33,385 bases of DNA. It comes from Actinomycetota bacterium. Its GTDB lineage: Bacteria; Actinomycetota; Acidimicrobiia; Acidimicrobiales; MedAcidi-G1. Numbering within the stretch: position 1 is the first letter of the stretch; every line of letters starts with the position of its first letter. The stretch is from assembly GCA_002721755.1 (NCBI GenBank), contig PBLL01000004.1, positions 1 through 33,385 on the forward strand, given 5' to 3'. The notes under the pieces are model-generated. The model saw nothing but the letters and a program-made list of their open reading frames with translations. It did not search any database and had not been told where the DNA came from. A program made the translations under genes and the position numbers. Below are positions 25,399 to 33,001 of this stretch, one piece after another.

Positions 25399-26679
25399 AT
25401 GGGTGAAGAGGACAGCGAAAATCACTTAGACAAAGAAGTCACAGACCAAAGCAATGAAAAATCGGAAAGTGAGACCGAGGAAAAATTAGAACTTTCTGAT
25501 GATGAAACGCGAACCAGAAGACAAACTTTTTTCAGAGCAAGAAATCTACCACGATCCCCAGTAGCTGCATATCAAGTAACACCTGGCGACAAATGGTCTT
25601 CGAAAGAAGCAGATGAAGAAATAATGAAGTTTCTAAAGCGTTTGGCCGGGGAACGTGATTTGATCGATAACACGGACCCAGTTGAATTTGCTAAAGAAAA
25701 TGATCTCCTGTTGCTTTTTGGACCGGATGAAGAAGAAGAATTTGCTCGATTGGCTCTACGTTTCCCAGAAGGAACTGTTGAGAGTTGGGCAACTCTTCTA
25801 AGCGGCGGTAACAGGTCCGAAGCTTTTGGTCCAAGATCTAGAGCAGAAAGACGCAACGAAGCTGCTATAGCGTCAGAACTTCAAAGTGCAGTTTTTAGAC
25901 GTGTGATGGCTGCGGCAATAGGTATTGGCTTACTTTTGGTAGCTTTTTTTGCGATCAAGTCATTAACGCAAACTTCTGAAGAAAAAGGTGGTATTGGTCT
26001 TCGCTTTTCTGAAGTTTCTTTGACAGAAAACGGTGAAGTGGTGAAAAATTTCCTTGCTTTTGCTAATCCGGTTACCGAACCCGCCCTAGTAGCTGTTGCA
26101 GATCAAGTGGTCGCGGTCAAAGAAGGAGAGGAAGCACTGATGGAACGTATCGAAATTGAAGTTCCCGAAGGACTTCTCCCGATACTTCCAGGTGTGCTAA
26201 GTGCTACCGTTTTTCAATACGAAGAAGGACAAGTTGCTCTAGTCGGTCCTGACGGTTGGGTCGCGGAATCGTGCACAATGGTTTCTGTCACAACAAAAAA
26301 TTTAAGACCCTTAGATGTGGTTTATTATGCGGGTGCAAATGCTACGTGTCCTGTTCATTTTCAGACAATCAATTCTGATCCGACTTGTATTGGTGATTCA
26401 GTACTTATTCTTCCTGTACGGATTCCGCAGAAAGATGATCCACAAAAACTTTCTGAAGGCGGTGTCGGCTGGGCTGAAAAAGTTCGATTCGGAGTCGAAA
26501 GTCCTGAATCTAAAATGAATGGGTGGGAAGCCCTTTCAGTGAGAGGAACAATTGAAGTTCCGGAAGGTGTTGAGAATGTAGTGATACCGAAATTCGGTGG
26601 TGCTACAGGCGACACACTTGAAATAGATCTGGGTATGAGTTCCAATGGTCGGTCAGTAGGGTCGTGCGTAATTGGATAG
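25399..26679 (+). CDS. single-pass membrane protein with acidic cytoplasmic part, function unknown
   Basis: I do not recognise a family for this 426-residue protein. Residues 1-40 are strongly acidic and polar; residues 60-165 appear soluble and cytoplasmic (KWSSKEADEEIMKFLKRLAG, then repeated acidic stretches EEEEFARL). A transmembrane segment lies at about 169-188 (VMAAAIGIGLLLVAFFAI). The C-terminal 235 residues are beta-rich and probably outside the membrane, with four cysteines in the stretch 295-345 and one near the end that could form disulfides. ATG 25399 has AAGGA 9 nt upstream. It overlaps the following DUF2079 gene by 8 nt, so the two proteins are probably made together and may form a complex. 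Confidence 0.8.
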   Translation: MGEEDSENHLDKEVTDQSNEKSESETEEKLELSDDETRTRRQTFFRARNLPRSPVAAYQVTPGDKWSSKEADEEIMKFLKRLAGERDLIDNTDPVEFAKENDLLLLFGPDEEEEFARLALRFPEGTVESWATLLSGGNRSEAFGPRSRAERRNEAAIASELQSAVFRRVMAAAIGIGLLLVAFFAIKSLTQTSEEKGGIGLRFSEVSLTENGEVVKNFLAFANPVTEPALVAVADQVVAVKEGEEALMERIEIEVPEGLLPILPGVLSATVFQYEEGQVALVGPDGWVAESCTMVSVTTKNLRPLDVVYYAGANATCPVHFQTINSDPTCIGDSVLILPVRIPQKDDPQKLSEGGVGWAEKVRFGVESPESKMNGWEALSVRGTIEVPEGVENVVIPKFGGATGDTLEIDLGMSSNGRSVGSCVIG

Positions 26680-28240
26680 AAAAAAGTTACTTTTCGACGA
26701 AGATGGAGTATTCAGCTCCAAGGGTTTAGAAAGAACCGGTGAACAAGTCACTTCAACTATGATTGCTCTTCGCCGGAAAGCAGATATAACGATTTTGCGC
26801 TGGCAGGCTCATTTTGATTCTCCACTCGCAGATCGTTTCATTCCTTGGATTGGGGCATTTTTACTGACTTTATCTTTAGCACTCTTATCTCTCGCACGAT
26901 TAAGAGACCTTAGTGTTGGGGAGCAAATCGGATATTACATACAAGCTTCGCATCTTATGGAAATTGGTGAATCGCCTGAAGTTACTCAATTGGGAGTCAA
27001 TATTTTTACACTCCAGGCATCATGGTTATTTTGGCCAATAGCGTCACTTGCACGTTTTTTTCCAACTGGAGAGTTTCTTTTGGTAATCCAAGCAATTGCA
27101 TTGGGGCTTGGTGTGGTGCCTATATGGCGGATAGCCAGGGGTCCCGCTAATTTAAGAACCGGAGGCGCAGCCGCCCTTGTCTTTGCGTATTCTCTGCATC
27201 CGTCTATTCATAATTTGAACCTTGCTGGCTTTTATCCAGAAACTGTTGCCATTCCAGCTTTACTTTCAGCCTATCTAGCTGGATATCGGGAGAAATGGTG
27301 GATCAGTTCGGGATTGATGCTCCTTGTTTTGCTCTCAAGAGCCGACCTGGGTTTAGCGATTTTTGCTCTCGGGGTAATTTTCTTTTTGGAGAATAAAAAG
27401 ATCGCGGGAAGAATAGCCATGTCTTTTGGAGTTGCATGGTTTCTCGTTATGTCATTTTGGGTCCAACCTTCGATTGGAACTGGTTCGTATCCTCACATTG
27501 CAGCGTTTGCACATTTCGGTAACGGTCCTTTAGATGTACTTTTTGGCATTTTCTCCGACCCGGTAGGTCTCTTTAAGAATCTCTTGGCTCGTAATAATTT
27601 TGAGCAACTAATTTTGATAATCGCTCCTGTACTGTTTCTTCCATTGATACACCTCAGATATGTGATACCGATCATCCCGTTATTCACCTTTTATTTAATA
27701 GCTGATGTCCCAGTCGGAGTATTAGGAAACCCTCAACAAGACATAGCTGTACTAGCCGTAGTATTCATTTCCGCTTCTTACGCTTTAAGAAAAATTGGCT
27801 CATCTGGTGTAAATAGAGTTCTGATAGGGCGGCGAATATTAACTGTCCTGTTACTAACTGCAACTGTTTTTTTCATCCGTGATTCAGCTTCCTCTCCTTT
27901 TGAGAAACCTTGGGAATGGGGGAAAAGAGATGAGACAGATGTTGCACGAGTTACTTCAGTGTTTTGGCTTGGTGATGAAGCAAGTGTTATTACACCGGCA
28001 AATCTGTATCCCGAAATAGCAAATCGTAAAAATGCTTTTGTTTTAGAAACTGCCGATCCTTTTACACCGGAAAGAAAAAAGTTGAAAAATGCTGATGCGA
28101 TCATTATCGATGCGAGTACAGGAAGCTGGAAGAGCGCGGATATAGAAACTTTCGCTGAAAAAATGACAGAGCTAGGGTTTACACTTCGTTATGAGTCGAA
28201 AGGGATACAAACCTGGATTCGGAAACCGGGATCAGGTTAG
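26672..28240 (+). CDS. DUF2079 family multi-pass membrane protein
   Basis: The 522-residue protein has about ten hydrophobic segments from residue 60 to 410 and a soluble C-terminal part (about 415-522, ending with SASTGSWKSADIET-like segments). The features FAYSLHPSIHNLNLAGFYPE and LSRADLGLAIFALGVIFFLE match the DUF2079 family, which resembles GT-C glycosyltransferases; no enzyme activity is shown for it to my knowledge. The start is TTG 26672, overlapping the preceding gene by 8 nt. The first 55 residues are hydrophilic, longer than I would expect, so a later start is possible. It converges with the HIT gene, 3 nt apart. Confidence 0.85.
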   Translation: MDRKKLLFDEDGVFSSKGLERTGEQVTSTMIALRRKADITILRWQAHFDSPLADRFIPWIGAFLLTLSLALLSLARLRDLSVGEQIGYYIQASHLMEIGESPEVTQLGVNIFTLQASWLFWPIASLARFFPTGEFLLVIQAIALGLGVVPIWRIARGPANLRTGGAAALVFAYSLHPSIHNLNLAGFYPETVAIPALLSAYLAGYREKWWISSGLMLLVLLSRADLGLAIFALGVIFFLENKKIAGRIAMSFGVAWFLVMSFWVQPSIGTGSYPHIAAFAHFGNGPLDVLFGIFSDPVGLFKNLLARNNFEQLILIIAPVLFLPLIHLRYVIPIIPLFTFYLIADVPVGVLGNPQQDIAVLAVVFISASYALRKIGSSGVNRVLIGRRILTVLLLTATVFFIRDSASSPFEKPWEWGKRDETDVARVTSVFWLGDEASVITPANLYPEIANRKNAFVLETADPFTPERKKLKNADAIIIDASTGSWKSADIETFAEKMTELGFTLRYESKGIQTWIRKPGSG

Positions 28241-28243
28241 CTT

Positions 28244-28660
28244 CTAGTTGTTTGTGTGACCGGCTTCAGTAAGGCATCTTGTCAGAAGTTCCAAATCTTC
28301 GGTCAATTCATCTGATGAGATATCAGAATTGGCATTAGCAAAGTCAAGATGACTCATATCATCAATAGGTATTACGTGTAGGTGTACATGTGAAACTTCG
28401 AATCCTGCGATTATCAGCCCTACACGATTTGGTTTGTAAGCTTTCATTTGTGCTTTCCCAATTGTCTGCGCAACCCTCATGCAATGAGAAGCAGTTTCTG
28501 CAGATAGGTCGGTCCACATGTCAATTTCCTGGATTGGTACTACCAGAGTATGGCCGCGATTGATCGGTCTTATATCAAGAAAAGCGAAACACTCTGAGTC
28601 TTCCCAAAGTATGTGTCCAGGTATTTCTCGTGTGAGTATGCGAGTAAAAATTGATGACAT
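28244..28660 (-). CDS. HIT family nucleotide hydrolase/transferase
   Basis: A 138-residue histidine-triad protein. The triad HVHLHVIP lies at about 93-100 and the FLDIRPINRGHTLVVP segment at about 28-43, both typical of the HinT-like and Fhit-like branches that cleave AMP from lysine, sulfate or dinucleotide adducts. The start is ATG 28660. A perfect 12-bp palindrome occupies the position where a ribosome binding site would be expected. Actinobacterial genomes often have a HIT gene beside pgsA (in M. tuberculosis Rv2613c next to pgsA1), which agrees with the divergent pgsA here. Confidence 0.93.
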   Translation of the reverse strand: MSSIFTRILTREIPGHILWEDSECFAFLDIRPINRGHTLVVPIQEIDMWTDLSAETASHCMRVAQTIGKAQMKAYKPNRVGLIIAGFEVSHVHLHVIPIDDMSHLDFANANSDISSDELTEDLELLTRCLTEAGHTNN

Positions 28661-28672
28661 AAAGCTAGCTTT
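28661..28672. promoter_or_regulatory. perfect 12-bp palindrome AAAGCTAGCTTT between the HIT and pgsA genes
   Basis: The palindrome directly abuts the start codon of the HIT gene and lies 80 nt before pgsA. No AGGAG-like site precedes the HIT start. It could be an operator for divergent transcription or simply an AT-rich self-complementary site. The rest of this 92-nt spacer shows no clear promoter motif. Confidence 0.3.
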
Positions 28673-28752
28673 TCAACTATTACTTCTTAGGTCAAACGCG
28701 GCTAGATCTAAGCGGAAGATATTCTGTGCTGGAAGATGGGTAGATTGGCATT

Positions 28753-29322
28753 ATGGGTAACAGGATTTTGACCGTTCCTAATCTGATTAGTGTATTGCGG
28801 CTTCTTTGTATCCCTTTGTTTGTTTGGATTCTATTTGGAGTCGAAAGTAGATCCGCAGCAGCAATTCTTCTAGCTGGGCTTGGAGCAACAGATTGGATTG
28901 ATGGATGGATAGCACGTAGGTTTGATCAAACTTCGGAACTAGGAAAAATTCTAGACCCAACCGCTGACAGACTTCTTCTCATAGTCGCAATACCGGCGCT
29001 TATAGTGGATGATTCAATTCCTCTCTGGTTTGCTGTGCTAGCTCTGGTTAGAGAGTTGTTGGTGGGTGGGGGCACTGTACTGCTAGCACTTCTAGGAGCG
29101 AAGAGAATAGATGTTTTATGGTGGGGGAAAACAGGTACCTTTGCGATGCTTTTTGCCGTTCCTTCCTTTCTGGCGGGTGAGTCGACTATTTCGATACATG
29201 AGTTTTTCGCCGTGTTCGCCTATCTTTGTGGGATACCAGGACTCTTGATCTCTTGGTTTGCGGCGTTCATGTACATACCTTTGGCAGGGGAAGCTTTACG
29301 AGAAATTCGACAAGGCGACTAG
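28753..29322 (+). CDS. CDP-alcohol phosphatidyltransferase (phospholipid synthase)
   Basis: A 189-residue integral membrane enzyme that moves a phosphatidyl group from CDP-diacylglycerol to an alcohol. The metal- and CDP-binding motif D-x2-DG-x2-AR-x8-G-x3-D-x3-D is complete: Asp47, Asp50, Gly51, Ala54, Arg55, Gly64, Asp68, Asp72. About five hydrophobic helices follow the pattern of the family. In this gene context it is likely phosphatidylglycerophosphate synthase (PgsA) or the related PgsA2/PgsA3-type enzyme; phosphatidylinositol-phosphate synthase is a less likely alternative. ATG 28753 has only a weak ribosome binding site. It precedes gcvH by 64 nt, matching the Rv1822-Rv1826 neighbourhood. 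Confidence 0.9.
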   Translation: MGNRILTVPNLISVLRLLCIPLFVWILFGVESRSAAAILLAGLGATDWIDGWIARRFDQTSELGKILDPTADRLLLIVAIPALIVDDSIPLWFAVLALVRELLVGGGTVLLALLGAKRIDVLWWGKTGTFAMLFAVPSFLAGESTISIHEFFAVFAYLCGIPGLLISWFAAFMYIPLAGEALREIRQGD

Positions 29323-29325
29323 TAG

Positions 29326-29355
29326 TTGTGCAGAATTTTTCTTTCTGTACTATAA
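29326..29355 (+). promoter_or_regulatory. weak sigma70-like promoter before gcvH
   Basis: TTGTGC at 29326-29331 and CTATAA at 29350-29355 are spaced by 18 nt. The match is modest. It would start the transcript shortly before ATG 29387 and serve the gcvH-garA-merR block. Confidence 0.25.
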
Positions 29356-29386
29356 AAATCTTTAGTTTGAGGCTAGTTTCGAATCT

Positions 29387-29770
29387 ATGAACATTCCCGA
29401 AGATCTTATGTATTCTGCAGATCATCAATGGATTCGGGTCGAAGAAGACGGAGTTATCCGAATCGGGGTAACAGATTATGCTCAAGATGCGTTAGGTGAG
29501 GTTGTATTTGTTGATCTCCCGGAAATTGATCTAGAGATTGAAAAAGGAAACATGTTAGGGGAGGTCGAATCGAGTAAGTCAGTTTCGGAAATTTCAGCTC
29601 CCATGAGTGGAAAAATAATTGAGATCAATGATGATCTGGAAGTGTATCCAATGAAAATAAATGAAGATCCCTATGGAGAGGGATGGATCTGCTTAATGCG
29701 CACTGATGGATCAAATCCGATAGATGTGCTTTTAGATGCTGACTCCTATCGTTTAATTTTGGAGGGATGA
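29387..29770 (+). CDS. gcvH: glycine cleavage system H protein
   Basis: GcvH carries a lipoyl arm that shuttles the aminomethyl group between the P, T and L proteins of the glycine cleavage system. The 127-residue protein has the H-protein start with HQWIRVEEDGVIRIGVTDYA, and the lipoylation motif ESSKSVSE with Lys64, followed by SAPMSGKIIEIN and NEDPYGEGWI. No gcvP or gcvT gene is nearby. It is the first gene of a tight run: its stop overlaps the next start (ATGA), as gcvH and garA are also adjacent in M. tuberculosis. Confidence 0.96.
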   Translation: MNIPEDLMYSADHQWIRVEEDGVIRIGVTDYAQDALGEVVFVDLPEIDLEIEKGNMLGEVESSKSVSEISAPMSGKIIEINDDLEVYPMKINEDPYGEGWICLMRTDGSNPIDVLLDADSYRLILEG

Positions 29771-30180
29771 TTACTGTGAATGGAGAGTCTGAGATTTTCA
29801 GTGATGATGAGGCGACAGATGCAATAGAAATAGATCCAGAAATTCCTCATCGTCTGGATCGTGAAATGTTTGAAACAGACACTGGAATACTTGTTATTGA
29901 ATCTGGTCCAAAATCGGGTTCGCGTTATGCTCTGGATTCCGAATCCATATCAATTGGACGAGAAAAAGATTCTGACATCTTTCTTGATGATGTGACGGTT
30001 TCCAGACAGCATGCGGTTATTAAAAGAAATGGAAGCAACTACACAGTTTCAGATGTGGGGTCATTAAATGGAACATATCTAAATGCCAATAGTGTCAATT
30101 CTGAAGAGCTGGCTGATGGTGATGTTCTCCAGGTCGGAAGATTTAAACTTGTGTTTTTTCACGGAATTGCCCATAACTGA
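29767..30180 (+). CDS. garA: GarA/OdhI-type FHA-domain protein
   Basis: GarA (OdhI) binds and inhibits 2-oxoglutarate dehydrogenase and regulates glutamate dehydrogenase, switched by Ser/Thr kinases. The FHA domain (about 40-135) has IGREKDSD (Arg65), SRQH (Ser79, His82) and LNGTYL (Asn101), and the whole C-terminal domain closely follows mycobacterial GarA (DSDIFLDDVTVSR, DVGSLNGTY). The N-terminal switch region differs: GarA has ETTS, whose second Thr is a PknB target and first Thr a PknG target; here the best match is EATD at 15-18, keeping only the second Thr. ATG 29767 overlaps gcvH by 4 nt. Confidence 0.9.
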   Translation: MITVNGESEIFSDDEATDAIEIDPEIPHRLDREMFETDTGILVIESGPKSGSRYALDSESISIGREKDSDIFLDDVTVSRQHAVIKRNGSNYTVSDVGSLNGTYLNANSVNSEELADGDVLQVGRFKLVFFHGIAHN

Positions 30181-30192
30181 TGGAAGTTTGAA

Positions 30193-30894
30193 TTGTCGGA
30201 AAAGAAATTTTTCAATATAGGTCAAGTATGTGAAAATCTGGTGGAGGAGTTTCCAGAAATCACAGTCTCGAAGATCAGATATTTGGAATCGCAGGGTTTA
30301 GTTGATCCAGTTAGAACTGAATCCGGGTATAGAAAATTCTCTAAAGACGACTTAGAAAAACTGGTTTGGATCCTCAGGCAACAAAGAGATTATTTCGTGC
30401 CTTTGAAGATGATCAAGGAGAGACTTGATAGAAATACTGTTGATTTTCAAACTTCGACAGCAGGTGGGGGCTCAACTTCTGGAAAAGAATTTGAAGAAAA
30501 CCCGATAACCACCGGAATAAGTTTAGATTCGAAAGGCTTAGCGAAAGCTTCTGGAGTTTCCTTAGAGAAAGTCGATGAACTGATCGAATTAGGGATTATC
30601 AGAGGGCGAAAAGTCGGAAATAAGGAGATTTTCGAAGGTGAAGCGTTGTTGACAATCAAATCGGCAAAGCGTCTATTTGAACTTGGAATGGAAGTTAGGC
30701 ATTTGCGGATGTATTTGGTAGCAGCACAAAGAGAAGCAGGAGTTATAGAGCAATTGTTGGCTGCTAAAGCTAAAAGTGGAGATCTTAAATCGAGAGTTGA
30801 AGCGAAAAGAGAGTTGGATGAAGTTGTTACTTTAGGCAGAGAAATTCACAAGTGTCTACTAAAACTCTCTCTGGATGGACTAGAAACTTGGTAG
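30193..30894 (+). CDS. ftsR: MerR-type regulator, FtsR/Rv1828 family
   Basis: The 233-residue protein has an N-terminal winged-helix MerR DNA-binding domain (FNIGQVCENLVEEFPEITVS, then KIRYLESQGLVDP, RTESGYRKFS) and a C-terminal second helical domain (about 110-233) with the KGLAKASGVSLEKVDELIEL segment. Order and length match Rv1828 of M. tuberculosis, the orthologue of FtsR, which activates ftsZ expression in Corynebacterium. The start is TTG 30193, with weak upstream purines, 12 nt after the FHA gene. Its TAG stop is immediately followed by the ATG of the next gene. DNA targets are not visible here. Confidence 0.88.
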   Translation: MSEKKFFNIGQVCENLVEEFPEITVSKIRYLESQGLVDPVRTESGYRKFSKDDLEKLVWILRQQRDYFVPLKMIKERLDRNTVDFQTSTAGGGSTSGKEFEENPITTGISLDSKGLAKASGVSLEKVDELIELGIIRGRKVGNKEIFEGEALLTIKSAKRLFELGMEVRHLRMYLVAAQREAGVIEQLLAAKAKSGDLKSRVEAKRELDEVVTLGREIHKCLLKLSLDGLETW

Positions 30895-31491
30895 ATGGAT
30901 TTTCCAAAATTATTACAAAACGAACAAGAAATTGAATGCAGGGTTCGTGAGTTAGCTTCTGAGCTCGATGATTATCTTGGTGAAGGTGACGTTGTCGTAG
31001 GAGTGCTCAAAGGGTGTCTGCCTTTTCTGGCTGACCTGGTGAGAGAACTCAGACATGGTATAGAAATAGATTTCCTAGCTTTGACTTCTTTTCAAGAAAA
31101 TACCGGAAGAGTCCGCTTAACGAGGGATTTAGGTATTGATGTGGCCGGTCGCAACGTCTTGCTCGTCGAAGATGTAGTGGATACGGGGTTTCGGCTTAAT
31201 TTTCTAAGAAATCATCTCGAGACTCACCAACCAGCGGAGGTCAGAGTTTGCACTCTTTTTGATCGCTCTGATCGGCGTGTCCTACCCGTCGAAGTTGAAT
31301 ATTCTGGTTTTGTACTGCAAGAAGGTTTTATTGTTGGATACGGAATTGACCATTTGGGAATGTTCAGGAACCTCCCATCAGTTGTCTCGGCTAATCAAGC
31401 AATTCTTGATGAAGAGTTCGCTAAGGGCGAATCAAAGCTGGTTGACGAAATTTTAAAAATCGCCCATGGTAAAGAAACAGTTAAGTGCTAA
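30895..31491 (+). CDS. hypoxanthine phosphoribosyltransferase-like protein
   Basis: The 198-residue protein is of the type I phosphoribosyltransferase fold. The PRPP-binding motif VLLVEDVVDTG is at 88-98, the pyrophosphate loop is VLKG at 37-40, and the C-terminal FIVGYGIDHLGMFRNLP corresponds to the purine-binding FVVGYGLDY-x-x-x-YRNLP of hypoxanthine-guanine enzymes, with Tyr replaced by His. It would salvage hypoxanthine or guanine to nucleotides. Its ATG directly follows the merR stop with no gap. It lies inside a block where M. tuberculosis has no such gene between Rv1828 and Rv1829, and it may be an extra copy besides the usual one near tilS. Confidence 0.85.
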   Translation: MDFPKLLQNEQEIECRVRELASELDDYLGEGDVVVGVLKGCLPFLADLVRELRHGIEIDFLALTSFQENTGRVRLTRDLGIDVAGRNVLLVEDVVDTGFRLNFLRNHLETHQPAEVRVCTLFDRSDRRVLPVEVEYSGFVLQEGFIVGYGIDHLGMFRNLPSVVSANQAILDEEFAKGESKLVDEILKIAHGKETVKC

Positions 31492-31513
31492 GTTTGCAGT
31501 TTTGGAGTAAGTG

Positions 31514-32002
31514 ATGAATGAAATGGTTGTGATTGGAGTTCAGCAAGTTCTTCCCTCCAACACGCCTGTGATCCTTCTTCGTGAGAAAGAGGGAGAGAGG
31601 CTGTTGCCTATATTCATAGGTTTACCCGAAGCTACAGCGATAGGTTTGACTCTTGCAGGCCAGGAGCCACCCAGACCAATGACCCATGATCTTTTCGTTA
31701 CAGTATTAGAGTCATTTTCCGCCACTCTGGAAAGAGTCGTGATCACACAACTACGTGACCGTACTTTTTATTCAGACATTTATTTAAGGGGACCAGCGGG
31801 AGTGGAGGCTCTGTCAGCAAGACCCTCGGATGCAATAGCATTGGCAGTTCGAATGGGAGCGGATGTTTTTGTTGAAGAGGATGTACTGGAAGAAGCCGGA
31901 TATATCGCACCTCCTGAACAAGAAGAACCAATTACGGATGTTCAAGTAGAAGAGTTTCGCGAATTTTTAGACAATGTAAATCCTGATGATTTCGCGGGTT
32001 GA
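31514..32002 (+). CDS. bifunctional nuclease family protein (DUF151)
   Basis: The product matches the DUF151 family, called bifunctional nuclease after the plant member: MVVIGVQQVLPSNTPVILLRE, LLPIFIGLPEATAIGLTLAG, RPMTHDL, and LSARPSDAIALAVRMGADVFV are the conserved blocks. The mycobacterial relative is Rv1829, always beside the merR genes. The 160-odd residue length is normal, with an acidic C-terminal tail (about 135-162). GGAG at 31504-31507 fits ATG 31514; a GTG at 31511 is the alternative. Confidence 0.93.
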   Translation: MNEMVVIGVQQVLPSNTPVILLREKEGERLLPIFIGLPEATAIGLTLAGQEPPRPMTHDLFVTVLESFSATLERVVITQLRDRTFYSDIYLRGPAGVEALSARPSDAIALAVRMGADVFVEEDVLEEAGYIAPPEQEEPITDVQVEEFREFLDNVNPDDFAG

Positions 32003-32037
32003 AACGGGTTAACAAGAATCTTTACACAGTTCGATTG

Positions 32038-32066
32038 TTGACCTAAAGATTCTTAGCGTCTATCCT
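32038..32066 (+). promoter_or_regulatory. sigma70-like promoter before the second merR gene
   Basis: TTGACC (32038-32043) and TATCCT (32061-32066) are spaced by 17 nt, five of six and four of six matches to consensus. The site lies in the 140-nt gap after the DUF151 gene and would give a leader of about 70 nt ahead of ATG 32143. No other motif is seen in the gap. Confidence 0.4.
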
Positions 32067-32142
32067 GTAGAATAACATTGATGTAGTTCTCTGAGCGAAA
32101 TACAAGTTTGTTTAGCTGTTTTCGCGCGAGAGAGGGAAGAAC

Positions 32143-32619
32143 ATGGCTAAAGAACAAGGTTATAGCGGTGACGAAGCCAGGAAAATTGTCGGTATTACTT
32201 ACAGACAGTTGGACTATTGGGCCAGAACTGAACTTATAAGACCTTCTCTGTCCGACGCTAGCGGCAGTGGGACAAGAAGGAGATACTCTTACCGGGATTT
32301 GCTTAAGTTAAAAGCTGTGAAGGCTTTAATCGATGCAGGTATCCGTTTGGCTTTGATTAGGAGAGTATTCGAATTTCTTGAAGAGAAACTTGATGAAGAT
32401 GTTGTTCAGGTGAATTTGGTAATTCAAGGTTCTTCTGTAATGGTCCAACGCGGTGAAGACGAAATAATCGATCTTTTGCACAATGGTCAAGGAGTGTTAA
32501 ACATTCTTCCGATGGCTGGCGTCAAGGAAGACCTAGACGCGAAGATCGTTGAACTTTTCCCTGGTGCTGATATCGAAGAAACCAGTACAGAGATTGATGG
32601 CAAAGCTGTTGGGCAGTAG
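32143..32619 (+). CDS. MerR-type regulator, Rv1830 family
   Basis: A 158-residue protein with an N-terminal MerR winged helix (YSGDEARKIVGITYRQLDYW, then RYSYRDLLKLKAVKALIDAG) and a short coiled segment, ending in a beta-rich dimerisation-like part (about 85-140). The order FtsR-like, DUF151, second MerR is conserved as Rv1828-Rv1829-Rv1830, which fixes the assignment. Target genes are not known to me. AGGGA at about 32133-32138 supports ATG 32143. Its own promoter is suggested above. Confidence 0.9.
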   Translation: MAKEQGYSGDEARKIVGITYRQLDYWARTELIRPSLSDASGSGTRRRYSYRDLLKLKAVKALIDAGIRLALIRRVFEFLEEKLDEDVVQVNLVIQGSSVMVQRGEDEIIDLLHNGQGVLNILPMAGVKEDLDAKIVELFPGADIEETSTEIDGKAVGQ

Positions 32620-32649
32620 TGATTTCAGAGTTAGGGGATTTTCTATTTA

Positions 32650-32997
32650 ATGAGTGAAGTCCACAAATTTCCTACGAGAAGATCTTCAACTTCATTCGCT
32701 CATGAGTCTGAAGAAAAAATAGCCCAGTTGTTGGACTTCTACGAAATCAAATGGGAATATGAGCCCACAACTTTTGTATTAGAAAGAGATTCTAAGGGTC
32801 AACCCAGATCGGCTTTTACGCCAGATTTCTATTTGCCAGAGCACAATCTCTATTTGGAGGTGACGACATTGAAACAGTCACTGGTCACCAGAAAGAACCG
32901 CAAAGTAAGAAGATTGCAAGCACAGCGTCCTGATTTGAGTATCCGGATCCTATACAGAAGTGATATCGAAAGACTTTTCTTATCCGACGCGGCTTGA
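32650..32997 (+). CDS. small restriction-endonuclease-fold protein
   Basis: The 115 residues fit the PD-(D/E)xK fold: helix with Glu20-Glu22 (SEEKIAQLLDFYEIKWEYEP), then the acidic strand FTPDFYLP with Asp59 and LYLEVTT with Glu70. The usual lysine two positions after the glutamate is replaced by Thr72, although Lys75 is near. It may be a nuclease with a shifted lysine or a non-catalytic relative. A basic segment follows (RKNRKVRRLQAQR). ATG 32650 is 30 nt after the merR stop with only a weak ribosome binding site, so it likely shares its transcript. It converges with the aldolase gene. Confidence 0.7.
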   Translation: MSEVHKFPTRRSSTSFAHESEEKIAQLLDFYEIKWEYEPTTFVLERDSKGQPRSAFTPDFYLPEHNLYLEVTTLKQSLVTRKNRKVRRLQAQRPDLSIRILYRSDIERLFLSDAA

Positions 32998-33001
32998 TTA
33001 T

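Noticed and set aside
29323-29386. Glycine riboswitch before gcvH
   Set aside because: The 64-nt spacer is too short for even one aptamer and lacks its conserved core.
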